A stretch of 64,000 bases of DNA from Bradyrhizobium sp. AZCC 1693 (GTDB lineage Bacteria; Pseudomonadota; Alphaproteobacteria; Rhizobiales; Xanthobacteraceae): the NCBI RefSeq assembly GCF_036924745.1, contig NZ_JAZHSD010000001.1, positions 6,571,001 to 6,635,000 on the forward strand, read 5' to 3'. The position numbers and the translations under genes are program-made. Positions 1-9,417 of this stretch are shown here, one piece after another (position 1 is the first letter of the stretch; every line of letters begins with the position of its first letter). A model generated the notes under the pieces. It did no database searches. It worked only from the letters and a program-made list of their open reading frames with translations, and had not been told where the DNA came from.

Positions 1-269
1 GGCATGATCAGGATACGCGGCCGCGGCAGGCTACCGACGATGGCGCCGAGCAGGATGCCGCCGCCGCAAGCGAACGCCATCGAGATCGCGACCTCGTAGA
101 GCGTGACGGCAAGCGCGTGTCCGTATTCGCCGGCCTCGTTCCATCCGGCTGCAAGCGTCGAGGACAGCGACGGCAGGAACAGCTCGGGAATGAGGCCCGT
201 GCGCGGCAGGATTTCCCACAGCGCGATCAGGCCGATCACGATTAGTCTCCGAAGCGTTGTCGCGGTCAT
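1..269 (-). CDS. ABC transporter permease, partial (C-terminus beyond window)
   Basis: Inner-membrane permease of a nitrate/sulfonate/taurine-type (SsuC/TauC-like) importer. The minus-strand reading frame opens with ATG at 269 and stays open to the window edge, giving about 89 residues. The N-terminus has a hydrophobic stretch (RRLIVIGLIALWEILPRTG) followed by the LPS-LSSTLAAG segment and the next hydrophobic segment, a layout shared with the other permease of this operon. It starts 8 bases after the stop of the ATPase gene, so it is the last visible gene of the operon. Two permease genes beside a single ATPase suggest a heterodimeric channel. The substrate cannot be told from sequence. Confidence 0.85.
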   Translation of the reverse strand, partial: MTATTLRRLIVIGLIALWEILPRTGLIPELFLPSLSSTLAAGWNEAGEYGHALAVTLYEVAISMAFACGGGILLGAIVGSLPRPRILIM

Positions 270-276
270 GTCAGCC

Positions 277-1074
277 TCATGCCGATTTGCGGATGTGCCG
301 CCAGATGCGGTCGCGCAGGCTGCCGAACGTGTCGCCGCTCAGCATCTCATAGGTGCGCGGGCGCGGCAGCGAGACCTGCAGATGATCGACGATGCGGCCG
401 GGCCGCGGCGACATCACGATCACCTCGTCGGCGAGATAGACCGCTTCCGTCAGGCTGTGGGTGACGAACACTACCGTCTTGCCGGTGGCGGCCCAGATCC
501 GCAGCAGTTCGTCGCCCATGGTCATGCGGGTCTGTTCGTCGAGGGCTGCAAACGGTTCGTCCATCAGCAGCACCGGCGGGTCCTGCACCAGCCCGCGCGC
601 GATCGAGACGCGCTGCTTCATGCCGCCGGATAGTTCGTGCGGATGGCGCTTGCCGAAGCCGTCGAGGCCGACGAGTTTTAGCGCATCCTGCGCCCTGGCA
701 CGGCGATCGCTCCTGGTGACGCCGCGCAGCGCCAGCGGAAACTCGACATTCTCTTCCGCTGTCAGCCAGGGAAACAGGCTGGCTTCCTGGAACACCACGC
801 CAACGCGGTTCGGGTCGGGCTCGGGGATCGGCGCGCCGCTGATGGTAATCGTGCCTGATGTCTGCTGGCGCAGCCCGGCCATCATCATCAGAAGCGTCGA
901 CTTGCCGCAGCCGCTCGGGCCGACCAGCACGACGAAACGGCCGGGTTTGACGTCGAGCGAAACGTCTTCCAGCGCGACGACGTCCTGCGTCGTGGTCTTG
1001 AAGACCTGCCCGACATTGCGGACCTCGATCGCGCCGGCCGGCTTCAGCGGGGTTATGTTCGCCAATGGCTGCAT
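277..1074 (-). CDS. ABC transporter ATP-binding protein (SsuB/TauB-like)
   Basis: Cytoplasmic ATPase of the importer, 265 aa. Walker A GPSGCGKST lies at residues 52-60, the Q-loop Gln near 96, the signature LSGGM at 148-152 and Walker B VLLMDEP at 168-174, followed by the D-loop and a switch His in VFVTHS. All motifs are intact. The frame is open further upstream, but the homologous protein begins at MQPLANI, and this ATG (1074) overlaps the end of the upstream permease gene by 22 bases, which suggests translational coupling. The family energises uptake of organic sulfur, nitrogen or pyrimidine-like compounds. Specificity is unknown. Confidence 0.93.
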   Translation of the reverse strand: MQPLANITPLKPAGAIEVRNVGQVFKTTTQDVVALEDVSLDVKPGRFVVLVGPSGCGKSTLLMMMAGLRQQTSGTITISGAPIPEPDPNRVGVVFQEASLFPWLTAEENVEFPLALRGVTRSDRRARAQDALKLVGLDGFGKRHPHELSGGMKQRVSIARGLVQDPPVLLMDEPFAALDEQTRMTMGDELLRIWAATGKTVVFVTHSLTEAVYLADEVIVMSPRPGRIVDHLQVSLPRPRTYEMLSGDTFGSLRDRIWRHIRKSA

Positions 1075-1805
1075 CGTGTTTCCACCCATCTGACCAGTTC
1101 GTTGAAGGCAATCGCGATGGCCGCGATCATCACCACGCCGGCCAGCAATTGCTTCATCTGGAAGTTTTCGCCCCAGGTCGCGATCTGATGGCCGATGCCG
1201 TCGCGCGAGGCGTACATTTCGGCGAGGATGACGCCGGTGAGATTGAAGATCATCGAGATCCGCAGCGCCTCCAGCAGGACGGGAAGCATGCTCGGCAGAT
1301 AGACGCGAAACGCGGTCTGCATGGGCGTGGCGCCATACGAGCGGGCAACCGTCAGATGCTCGACCTTGACCGACTCCACCGCTGTCGTGGTCGACATGAT
1401 CACGATGAAGATGGTCGAGAAGAACCCGAAGCCGACCTTTTGCGAAAAGCCGACCCCGAACACCAGGATGAACATCGGCAGGAAGATCGACTTCGGGATG
1501 CTGAAGGCGAAGAACAGCAGCGGCTTTGCCACGTCGGCAAAGTAGCGGTTCTCCGCGATCAGGAAGCCGATCAGCGCGCCGACGGGAACAGCGAGCGCGA
1601 ACGCGGTCACTACCTCGGTCGCGGTGACGGCGAGGTCCTTGCGCACGCTCGCCCGCTGCAGCAGATCGCCCAACGTTGCCAGCGTGTCGGACGCGGAGGG
1701 AAGCAGGCGCGGATTGACGATGCCGGCCCGCGACAGCATTTCCCATATCGCAAACAGCGCCACCACGATGGCGACCCGTGCCGCCTTTACGCCTAATCCG
1801 CGCAT
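1053..1805 (-). CDS. ABC transporter permease (SsuC/TauC-like)
   Basis: Inner-membrane permease of 250 aa with about six hydrophobic segments. It contains an EAA-type cytoplasmic loop (the ARSYGATPMQTAFRVYLP region, around residues 135-155) that docks on the ATPase. It starts 9 bases after the binding-protein gene ends and overlaps the ATPase start, so all are read as one operon. It is clearly paralogous to the truncated permease at the window edge (both begin with a short basic stretch, an LWE motif and an LPS segment). Its full length is normal for the family. Confidence 0.92.
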   Translation of the reverse strand: MRGLGVKAARVAIVVALFAIWEMLSRAGIVNPRLLPSASDTLATLGDLLQRASVRKDLAVTATEVVTAFALAVPVGALIGFLIAENRYFADVAKPLLFFAFSIPKSIFLPMFILVFGVGFSQKVGFGFFSTIFIVIMSTTTAVESVKVEHLTVARSYGATPMQTAFRVYLPSMLPVLLEALRISMIFNLTGVILAEMYASRDGIGHQIATWGENFQMKQLLAGVVMIAAIAIAFNELVRWVETRCSHWRT

Positions 1806-1814
1806 CGCGCCGCC

Positions 1815-2786
1815 TCAGGGTCTGGTCGGAACCGGCTTGAACTGCGTCGAGATGATCTCGGCGGCAGGCCCAAGGTCCTTCATGCCGCCGGCCTTGGCCA
1901 TGTCGAGCGCGAGCTGGAGCTGCTCCGGAATCTTCGCACCCTCCATGCTGCCGTCGGTTTCCAGCTTCATGATGGTGTGCTCATACTCCAGCGCCGCGAT
2001 CTCGGCGGGAATTTCATAGAGCTCGGTGATCAACTTGACGGAGGCGTCCTTGTTGGCGCGCATGAACATCAGCGCCCCATAGAGCGCGTTCAACGTCTTC
2101 TGCACCATCTGCGGCTTGTCCTGCACGTATTTGTCGAGCGCGATCCAGCCGGCGGCGAGGTTCGGCGGCACCTCCTTGGAGAAGTCGAGGATGGTGCGCG
2201 CTTCGCCCGATTTTAAGATCTGGAAGCTCAGCGGCGAATAGACCACGGCGGCATCGACATTGCCGGCGAGCAGGTTCGGCACCAGTCCGCCGCCGCCGAC
2301 GGGCACGCGGGTGAATTCGATCTTCTTGTCCTGCTGGGTCCACAGCGCCAGCAGGTCGGAGCCGGAGCCCGCGGAGGTGATGGCGACCTTCCTGCCGACC
2401 AAATCCTTGACGCCGAGCGTCGATTTCGAAAGCGTCATCAATTGCCAGCCGTAATAGCCCGTGGCGGCACTGGCGAGCACCTTGGAGTTCACGCCTTTCT
2501 TGCGTCCGGCCGATACCAGCGAGGTGGCGTCGAGAATGACGTCGGCGGCGCCGGCCGCCATCGCCTCGAACGTCTCTGCGCCGCCGCGATAGATCGTAAG
2601 CTCCGCCGCGATGCCTTCCTTCTCGAACAGTTTTTGGCGTACCGCGGTTTCTGCGATCGTGGTCGGCCAATAGGTTTTTGTCGGAAGCCCGATGCGGACG
2701 GTGTCGGCAGCCTGCACAGCGGCTGATGCGCCGAGCACGGCGGCTGCCGTGATGGTTGCCAGGATGTGGCGTCGCGTGATCTTCAT
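1815..2786 (-). CDS. ABC transporter substrate-binding protein (NMT1/SsuA-like)
   Basis: Periplasmic solute receptor, 323 aa. The chosen start MKITRRHIL gives a typical Sec signal peptide with likely cleavage after AVQA, about residue 27, and has an AGGGA-type ribosome site just upstream. The open frame extends 32 codons further but would put a charged leader in front of the signal peptide. The mature part has the NMT1/THI5-like fold pattern: VRIGLPTKTYWPTTIAE at the start, then the GGAETFEAMAAGAADV segment used in ligand binding. It is the first gene of the transporter operon, 49 bases after a GntR regulator on the same strand. Ligand unknown. Confidence 0.9.
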   Translation of the reverse strand: MKITRRHILATITAAAVLGASAAVQAADTVRIGLPTKTYWPTTIAETAVRQKLFEKEGIAAELTIYRGGAETFEAMAAGAADVILDATSLVSAGRKKGVNSKVLASAATGYYGWQLMTLSKSTLGVKDLVGRKVAITSAGSGSDLLALWTQQDKKIEFTRVPVGGGGLVPNLLAGNVDAAVVYSPLSFQILKSGEARTILDFSKEVPPNLAAGWIALDKYVQDKPQMVQKTLNALYGALMFMRANKDASVKLITELYEIPAEIAALEYEHTIMKLETDGSMEGAKIPEQLQLALDMAKAGGMKDLGPAAEIISTQFKPVPTRP

Positions 2787-2835
2787 TGTGACGTTTCCCT
2801 TTTGTTTTTTCTTGATTGGTTTGGCCTTCGATCGA

Positions 2836-3564
2836 TCAGGCGGCGTCGCCACCTCCCAAAGTTTTTGGCGTGGCGAGCTCAACGAGCTGCATGGTCGTCA
2901 TGAAATGCTTCGAGAGCGCCGCGACCGCGGCATCGGCGTCGCGCTTGAGTGTGGCCTGCACGATTGCCGCGTGTTCGGCCTCGACGTTGCGGGATTTTTC
3001 GCTGTTGCGCCGGATCGCGAGCCTTCGATACCGCTCGCTCTGCTCATGCAGCACATCGCGAAACCCGAGCAGCCATTGCGAGCCGCAGGCGTTCACCAGC
3101 GTGCGGTGGAAGACGCGATGCCGCACCACCCATTCCTCATAGTGATGGGTCGGATCGTCGGGATAGGTGTGGGGAACGGCGCAGAGCGCCACGAACGACT
3201 TCTCCACCGCCGCAAGCCATGCCGCGTCGCCGTGCTCGATCGAGCGCCGCAGCGCCAGCCCTTCGATATCGACGCGGGTTTGCGTCACATCGCGAAGGTC
3301 CGCAGGCGATACCGGGCTGACGCGAAAGCCGCGCTGGTCGGATGCCTGCACCAGCCCGTCGGCGACCAGCCGCGACAGCGCCTCGCGTACCGCCGCGAGG
3401 CTGACCGAAAACTGCTTGGCGAGGCCGGCGATATGCAGCTTCTGGCCGGGCAGCAGCCGGGTCGAAAGAATGTCCGCGCGCAGCCGCTCCTGAACGGCAG
3501 ACGTCAGGCTTCGGGGCCGTTCGTCGGCAAGGCTCTCACCAAAACTCAACCCGATGCTGCTCAT
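2836..3564 (-). CDS. GntR-family transcriptional regulator (FCD domain)
   Basis: DNA-binding regulator of 242 aa. The N-terminal winged helix occupies about residues 18-85 (LRADILSTRLLPGQKL, then the recognition region VSLAAVREALSRLVADGLV), and the C-terminal all-helical FCD ligand domain about 95-230 contains histidines that usually hold a metal. It lies directly upstream of the binding-protein gene on the same strand, so it probably controls the importer and may be co-transcribed with it. An inverted repeat 36 bases upstream of its start could be its operator. The effector is probably the imported compound or a metabolite of it (inference). Confidence 0.9.
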   Translation of the reverse strand: MSSIGLSFGESLADERPRSLTSAVQERLRADILSTRLLPGQKLHIAGLAKQFSVSLAAVREALSRLVADGLVQASDQRGFRVSPVSPADLRDVTQTRVDIEGLALRRSIEHGDAAWLAAVEKSFVALCAVPHTYPDDPTHHYEEWVVRHRVFHRTLVNACGSQWLLGFRDVLHEQSERYRRLAIRRNSEKSRNVEAEHAAIVQATLKRDADAAVAALSKHFMTTMQLVELATPKTLGGGDAA

Positions 3565-3599
3565 GGCGGCGCAGCTTGGCGAGGGAAGACGATATCGTC

Positions 3600-3614
3600 A
3601 ATCGAAAATCGATT
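3600..3614. promoter_or_regulatory. inverted repeat, possible GntR operator
   Basis: AATCGA-AAA-TCGATT, a perfect 6-bp inverted repeat, lies 36 bases upstream of the GntR start in the divergent gap between the GntR and MarR genes. Short AT-centred palindromes at this position often bind GntR autoregulators. The assignment is inference from position and symmetry only. Confidence 0.35.
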
Positions 3615-3746
3615 TTTTCTCTAACCTGCTGCTCAGGCTATGATTCCTGGCCCGTTGGCCAACCCGGGTCGATGGCTGTCTCGATTATCAAGCGGCGCCT
3701 GGTCCCAAAATTCACCGTGACAACTTACCGGCGCCGACGTAGATAG

Positions 3747-3758
3747 TTCGCATGCGAA
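3747..3758. promoter_or_regulatory. palindrome upstream of marR gene, likely MarR operator
   Basis: TTCGCATGCGAA is a perfect 12-bp palindrome. After one mismatched pair the symmetry continues for two more pairs (TA on the left, TA on the right). Its right edge is 25 bases before the GTG start of the MarR gene. MarR dimers typically bind near-perfect palindromes of this size over their own promoters, so autoregulation of the MarR-hydratase unit is likely. Confidence 0.55.
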
Positions 3759-3783
3759 ATAAATTCTCGAGCCCGTTTTTCAG

Positions 3784-4224
3784 GTGACCGCCTGTCGCGA
3801 GCACCGGCTGGTCTTCCTGCTCAGCGTCGCGCAGCGCCGGCTGCAGCGCTGGATCGCGGCGCAGACCCAGCAGAGCGGGGTCACGGCCGCGCAGTCCGGG
3901 TTGCTGTTCGTCCTGGGCCAGCGCGACGGCGTGCTGATGGGCGAGGCGGGCGCGGCGCTCGACCTCGGTCCTCCCGGCATCAGCGGACTCGTCGACCGGA
4001 TGACGGCGGTGAACCTGATCAGGCGGCGCGCCGATCCGGATGACGGACGGGCGTGGCGGCTCTGGCTGACGCCGGCCGGCCGCACCGCGCTGGCGCAGTC
4101 GAAGGCGGGCCTTGCCGAAATCAACGCGCGCCTCACGGACGGATTCAGCGACGCCGAGATCAATATTGTCGCGCGCTGGCTCACCACTATGCAAACCAGA
4201 TTTCCCAGAGGAGAAGACGAATGA
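3784..4224 (+). CDS. MarR-family transcriptional regulator
   Basis: Small winged-helix regulator of 146 aa. It has helical dimerisation ends and a central wHTH (about residues 38-100): VTAAQSGLLFVL, then LGPPGISGLVDRM as recognition region and a wing with RADPDDGRAW, the DxR signature of MarR proteins. The start is GTG at 3784; the ATG upstream (3752) is out of frame and runs into a stop. Its stop overlaps the ATG of the following enoyl-CoA hydratase (ATGA), so the two are coupled. MarR proteins next to CoA-pathway genes commonly sense acyl- or aryl-CoA thioesters; that role is inferred here. Confidence 0.9.
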   Translation: MTACREHRLVFLLSVAQRRLQRWIAAQTQQSGVTAAQSGLLFVLGQRDGVLMGEAGAALDLGPPGISGLVDRMTAVNLIRRRADPDDGRAWRLWLTPAGRTALAQSKAGLAEINARLTDGFSDAEINIVARWLTTMQTRFPRGEDE

Positions 4225-5003
4225 CCGAGCACATCAAGATCGAGAAGAGCGACGGGATTTTGAGCCTGACGATGGCGCGGCCCGACAAGAAGAACGCGCT
4301 GACCAATGCGATGTACGGCGCTCTGGCCGACGCAATCGAAGGCGCGGAGAGCGATCCATCCGTCCGCGTCCTCCTGATCCGCGGCGAGGGCGACATGTTC
4401 ACCGCCGGCAACGACGTCGGCGAGTTCGCCGCCATTGCAACAGGCGCGGTTCAGGGCGAGCGGCATGTCGGACGTTTCCTGCAGGCGCTCGCTAAATCGA
4501 GCCGTCCTCTGGTCGCAGCCGTTCACGGACGCGCCGTCGGCATCGGCACCACGATGCTGCTGCATTGCGATCTGGTCGTGCTGGCCGAGAATGCGCTGCT
4601 TTCAACGCCGTTCGTCAATCTGGCATTGGTGCCGGAAGCCTCTTCCAGCCTGTTGATGCCGCTCCGCATCGGCTACGCGCGCGCTTTCGAAATGTTCGCG
4701 CTCGGTGAAGCCGTCGATGCCAGGTCCGCGTTCGCCTGGGGGCTCGCCAACCGGGTGGTGCCGCTGGACAAACTCGACGCGGAAGCAACAGCGCTCGCGT
4801 CCCGGCTGGCGAAACAACCGGCGGGTGCTGTCAGCACAACGAAGCGGCTGATGCGCAATCCGGAGCTTCTGATGGCGCAGATCAAGGCGGAAAGCGAGCA
4901 GTTCGCGGCACGTCTGAAAACCGCCGAGGCGCGTGAGGCTTTCGTCGCGTTCGCCGAACGCCGGCCACCGGACTTCTTGAAACTCGCAAAACAGCTGGCG
5001 TAA
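4221..5003 (+). CDS. enoyl-CoA hydratase/isomerase family protein
   Basis: Crotonase-fold enzyme, 260 aa, acting on acyl-CoA thioesters. The oxyanion-hole segments are visible as FTAGNDVGEF (about residues 58-68) and HGRAVGIGTTMLLHCD (about 102-118), followed by the PEASSSLLMP segment where family members place a catalytic acid. The substrate-side sequence resembles 2,3-dehydroadipyl-CoA hydratase/isomerase-like crotonases more than FadB, but the exact reaction is not certain. It is translationally coupled to the preceding MarR gene; the GMC oxidoreductase follows after 87 bases and may belong to the same unit. Confidence 0.88.
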   Translation: MTEHIKIEKSDGILSLTMARPDKKNALTNAMYGALADAIEGAESDPSVRVLLIRGEGDMFTAGNDVGEFAAIATGAVQGERHVGRFLQALAKSSRPLVAAVHGRAVGIGTTMLLHCDLVVLAENALLSTPFVNLALVPEASSSLLMPLRIGYARAFEMFALGEAVDARSAFAWGLANRVVPLDKLDAEATALASRLAKQPAGAVSTTKRLMRNPELLMAQIKAESEQFAARLKTAEAREAFVAFAERRPPDFLKLAKQLA

Positions 5004-5090
5004 CCGCCTTCTCTCCCGCCCGCGCCCGGGAGGCAATTGACCGCCCGTGACGGTCCCGCTACCTGTTTCGGGTTGCGTGCGGGGAAACAA

Positions 5091-6704
5091 ATGAACAAGA
5101 ACAATGACGCTTCCGAATTCGACTACGTCATCGTCGGCGCCGGCTCGGCCGGATGTGTGCTCGCCAATCGCCTGAGTGCCGACGGCAAACATTCCGTGTT
5201 GCTGCTGGAGGCCGGACCGAAAGACAGCAATCTCTGGATCCATGTGCCGCTCGGCTACGGAAAACTGTTCAAGGAAAAATCCGTCAACTGGATGTACCAG
5301 ACCGAGCCGGAGCCGGGCTTGAACGGCCGGCAGGTGTTTCAGCCGCGCGGAAAAGTGCTCGGCGGTTCGAGCTCGATCAACGGCTTGCTCTATGTGCGGG
5401 GCCAGCATGAGGATTACGATCGCTGGCGCCAGCGCGGCAATGCCGGCTGGGGCTATGACGATGTGCTGCCCTATTTCAGGAAGGCCGAGAACCAGCAGCG
5501 CGGTCCCGACAAATACCACGGCGCGGATGGGCCGCTGCCGGTGTCGGACTGGCGGCACCACGATCCGTTGTCGGAAGCCTTTGTGGTTGCCGCCGCGGAA
5601 ACCGGCATTCCGACCAATCCCGATTTCAACGGCGCGACCCAGGAAGGCGCGGGATTTTTTCAGACCACGACAAGTCGCGGTCGACGCGCCAGCACGGCGT
5701 TCTCCTATCTGCGTCCGGCAAGGAGCCGCAGCAATCTGCACGTCGAGACTTCGGCGCTGGCGCAGCGCATTCTATTCGAAGGGCGTCGCGCCAAAGCGGT
5801 CGAATACAAGCAGGAAGGCCGCGTGCGCACGGCGCGGGCGTGCAAGGAAATCCTGGTCTCCAGCGGCGCGTATAACTCGCCGCAATTGCTGCAGCTCTCG
5901 GGCGTGGGACCGGCCGATCTCTTAAAGCAGCACGGCATCGAGATCGTGCTCGACGCGCCCGGCGTCGGCAACGATCTGCAGGACCACATGCAGGTCCGGC
6001 TGATCACGCGCTGCGCGCAGAAGGTGACGCTCAACGACGTCGTCAACAATCCGGTGCGCCGGGTGATGGCGGGCATTCAGTACGCCGCCTTGCGCAAGGG
6101 ACCGCTGACGATTGCCGCCGGTACTTCGGGCGCCTTCTTCAAGACCAGCCCGCGGCTGGCCTCGCCCGATATCCAGATTCATTTCCTGCCGTTCTCGACC
6201 GACAAGATGGGCGAGAAGCTTCACGCGCTCTCCGGCTTCACCGCATCGGTCTGCCAGTTGCGTCCCGAGAGCCGCGGCTCGCTGCGCATCAAAAGCGCCG
6301 ATGCTTCCGTGCCGCCGGAAATCCGCATCAATTATCTCGCAACCGAAACCGATCGCCGCGCCTTCATCGATGGCATCCGCATTCTGCGGCGGATTCTCGC
6401 AGCACCCGCGCTGAAGGCCTACGCGGTCGGAGAGGTCGATCCCGGTCCGAAAGTGCAGAGCGACGACGAATTGCTGGACTTCTGCCGCCGCACCGGCAGC
6501 ACGGTCTATCACCCGACCTCAACCTGCCGCATGGGCAGCGATGCGCTCGCCGTCGTCGACCAGCGCTTGCGCGTGCGCGGCATCGAAGGCCTGCGCGTGG
6601 TCGATGCGTCTGTTATGCCGGACTTGATGTCGGGCAATACCAACGCGCCGACCATCATGATCGCGGAAAAGGCGTCGGATATGATTCTGGAGGACGCGCG
6701 GTAG
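5091..6704 (+). CDS. GMC-family FAD-dependent oxidoreductase (choline/alcohol dehydrogenase-like)
   Basis: Flavoprotein of 537 aa. The dinucleotide motif YVIVGAGSAGCVLANRL is at residues 10-26, the first GMC signature in the GGSSSINGLLYVRG region near residue 95, and the C-terminal active site consists of HPTSTCRMG plus GNTNAPT, supplying the His/Asn catalytic pair. No signal peptide is seen. Family members oxidise choline, alcohols or polyethylene glycol-like substrates; the annotation betA is often misapplied to such paralogues and is not made here. The ATG at 5091 is chosen because the FAD motif begins ten residues later; an open extension upstream lacks a better site. Confidence 0.9.
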   Translation: MNKNNDASEFDYVIVGAGSAGCVLANRLSADGKHSVLLLEAGPKDSNLWIHVPLGYGKLFKEKSVNWMYQTEPEPGLNGRQVFQPRGKVLGGSSSINGLLYVRGQHEDYDRWRQRGNAGWGYDDVLPYFRKAENQQRGPDKYHGADGPLPVSDWRHHDPLSEAFVVAAAETGIPTNPDFNGATQEGAGFFQTTTSRGRRASTAFSYLRPARSRSNLHVETSALAQRILFEGRRAKAVEYKQEGRVRTARACKEILVSSGAYNSPQLLQLSGVGPADLLKQHGIEIVLDAPGVGNDLQDHMQVRLITRCAQKVTLNDVVNNPVRRVMAGIQYAALRKGPLTIAAGTSGAFFKTSPRLASPDIQIHFLPFSTDKMGEKLHALSGFTASVCQLRPESRGSLRIKSADASVPPEIRINYLATETDRRAFIDGIRILRRILAAPALKAYAVGEVDPGPKVQSDDELLDFCRRTGSTVYHPTSTCRMGSDALAVVDQRLRVRGIEGLRVVDASVMPDLMSGNTNAPTIMIAEKASDMILEDAR

Positions 6705-6731
6705 GCAACGACGCCAGCGGCAAACGCCGAT

Positions 6732-6828
6732 GTCATCATCCGCGAAGGCGGATGATCCGGTACGCCGTGGCGTCTCGATTCAAACTGAGGCCGGCGATTA
6801 CTGGCTACCCGCCTTCGCGGGTATGACG
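6732..6828. repeat. REP-like palindromic element (GTCATC...GATGAC type)
   Basis: Intergenic element bounded by GTCATCATCCGCGAAGGCGG on the left and CCCGCCTTCGCGGGTATGAC on the right, in the gap between two converging genes (GMC oxidoreductase and hemE). Each side can fold into its own hairpin around the CGCGAAGGCG / GCCTTCGCG core. Related copies lie at 57264-57364 and 58805-58924. It may act as a bidirectional terminator. Confidence 0.7.
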
Positions 6829-6835
6829 GTCTTTG

Positions 6836-8242
<1,407 letters not shown>

Positions 8243-8250
8243 CGCAAATC

Positions 8251-8466
8251 TCAGTAATGCGGCGGCGGCTCATTCACCGGGCCCGGCGCGTTGCTTTCGG
8301 CTTCCCGAAGGCGCTCCTTCAGTTCAGCGACCTGGCGCGTCAGCCTGTCGATCTCGACCCACTGTGCGGTGATCGTCTGGTTTAGCGTCTCGATGGTCAC
8401 ATCCTGATAGGTCAGTCGCATTTCCAGCGCGTCGATGCGCTCGTTCAGTGCGTCGACATCACTCAT
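8251..8466 (-). CDS. slyX: SlyX family protein
   Basis: 71-residue coiled-coil protein. The family hallmarks are visible: an N-terminal heptad-like stretch ([23 protein letters not shown]), a central IDRL, and a proline-rich end finishing PPPHY. The function of SlyX is poorly known; it is a small cytoplasmic trimeric coiled coil. Its ATG overlaps the last codons of trhO by 8 bases, so it is translationally coupled to that gene. Confidence 0.9.
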   Translation of the reverse strand: MSDVDALNERIDALEMRLTYQDVTIETLNQTITAQWVEIDRLTRQVAELKERLREAESNAPGPVNEPPPHY

Positions 8467-9211
8467 CGGAGCCATCGTTCGTTTGTCGCTGCCACAGGCC
8501 ATGATCCAGCGCCACGCGTTCGTCGAACACGAAACATTCGCCGCGCCAGCGGCTCTCTTCTTGCGGCACGCCTTCGAGATAGCGCAGGATGCCGCCCTTG
8601 AGGTGATAGACCTCGTTGAAGCCTTGCGCCAGCAGATAGGCGCTGGCCTTTTCGCACCGGATGCCGCCGGTGCAGAACATCGCGATCCTCTTGTGCTTCG
8701 CCGGGTCGAGTTGCTGCGCGGCGAATTCCTTGAACTGCCCAAAGCTCTTCAGACCGGGATCGACCGCCCCTTCGAATGTCCCCATCGCCACCTCGAAGGC
8801 GTTGCGGGTATCGATGACGAGCGTGTCGGGCGCTGATATCAGTTCGTTCCAGTCCGACGGCTCGACATAGGTGCCGACCTGTCGCGTCGGATCGACGGCA
8901 GTATCGCCGAGCGTTACGATTTCCTTTTTCAGGCGGACCTTCAGGCGCTGGAACGGCATCTCGGAAGCGCTTGAAAACTTGAGTTCGAGATGGTCGAGCC
9001 GGCCGCCGAAAAGCGCGCCATGCTGCAACTCGCGAACGAATGCGTCGATGCCCTCGTCGCCGCCCGCAACCGTGCCGTTGATGCCCTCATGCGCCAGCAG
9101 CACGCTGCCCTTCAGTCCGAGGCCCGCGGCAAGCGCGCGCACCGGCTCGCGCTGCTCCCGGAAGTCCGGCAGCGCGGCGAATTGATAGAGGGCGGCGACC
9201 TTGAGCGGCAT
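8459..9211 (-). CDS. trhO: tRNA uridine-34 5-hydroxylase TrhO (rhodanese-like, YceA family)
   Basis: 250-aa protein. The N-terminal acylphosphatase-like domain (about 1-100, with [17 protein letters not shown]) is followed by a rhodanese domain (about 115-235) with the active-site loop [11 protein letters not shown], catalytic Cys about residue 180. This architecture and the RCE ending of the loop define TrhO, which makes 5-hydroxyuridine at the wobble position of certain tRNAs using oxygen. A conserved C-terminal FVFDERV segment is present. It is followed by the overlapping slyX. Confidence 0.92.
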   Translation of the reverse strand: MPLKVAALYQFAALPDFREQREPVRALAAGLGLKGSVLLAHEGINGTVAGGDEGIDAFVRELQHGALFGGRLDHLELKFSSASEMPFQRLKVRLKKEIVTLGDTAVDPTRQVGTYVEPSDWNELISAPDTLVIDTRNAFEVAMGTFEGAVDPGLKSFGQFKEFAAQQLDPAKHKRIAMFCTGGIRCEKASAYLLAQGFNEVYHLKGGILRYLEGVPQEESRWRGECFVFDERVALDHGLWQRQTNDGSDE

Positions 9212-9417
9212 GGCGACCGTTTATCAGGCCGGCCGGTCAGGGGATACCCCGTAAAGCCCTGCATATTCCGCGCATTGCCTCTGACGTCGCCTTGGCATGC
9301 CAGCCATTGCCTCGCCGGGGATGAATATGCCAAGAACCGTCCGTAAACCTGCCCGATGCCCTCCCCAGCGGGATGCCCAAGAAATATTGAAGAAACGCTG
9401 AAAAGAAAGCACTCGCG

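Noticed and set aside
277..1746. 489-codon version of the ABC ATPase frame
   Set aside because: The extra N-terminal 224 codons overlap the upstream permease gene in another frame and carry no ATPase homology; the ATG at 1074 is used instead.
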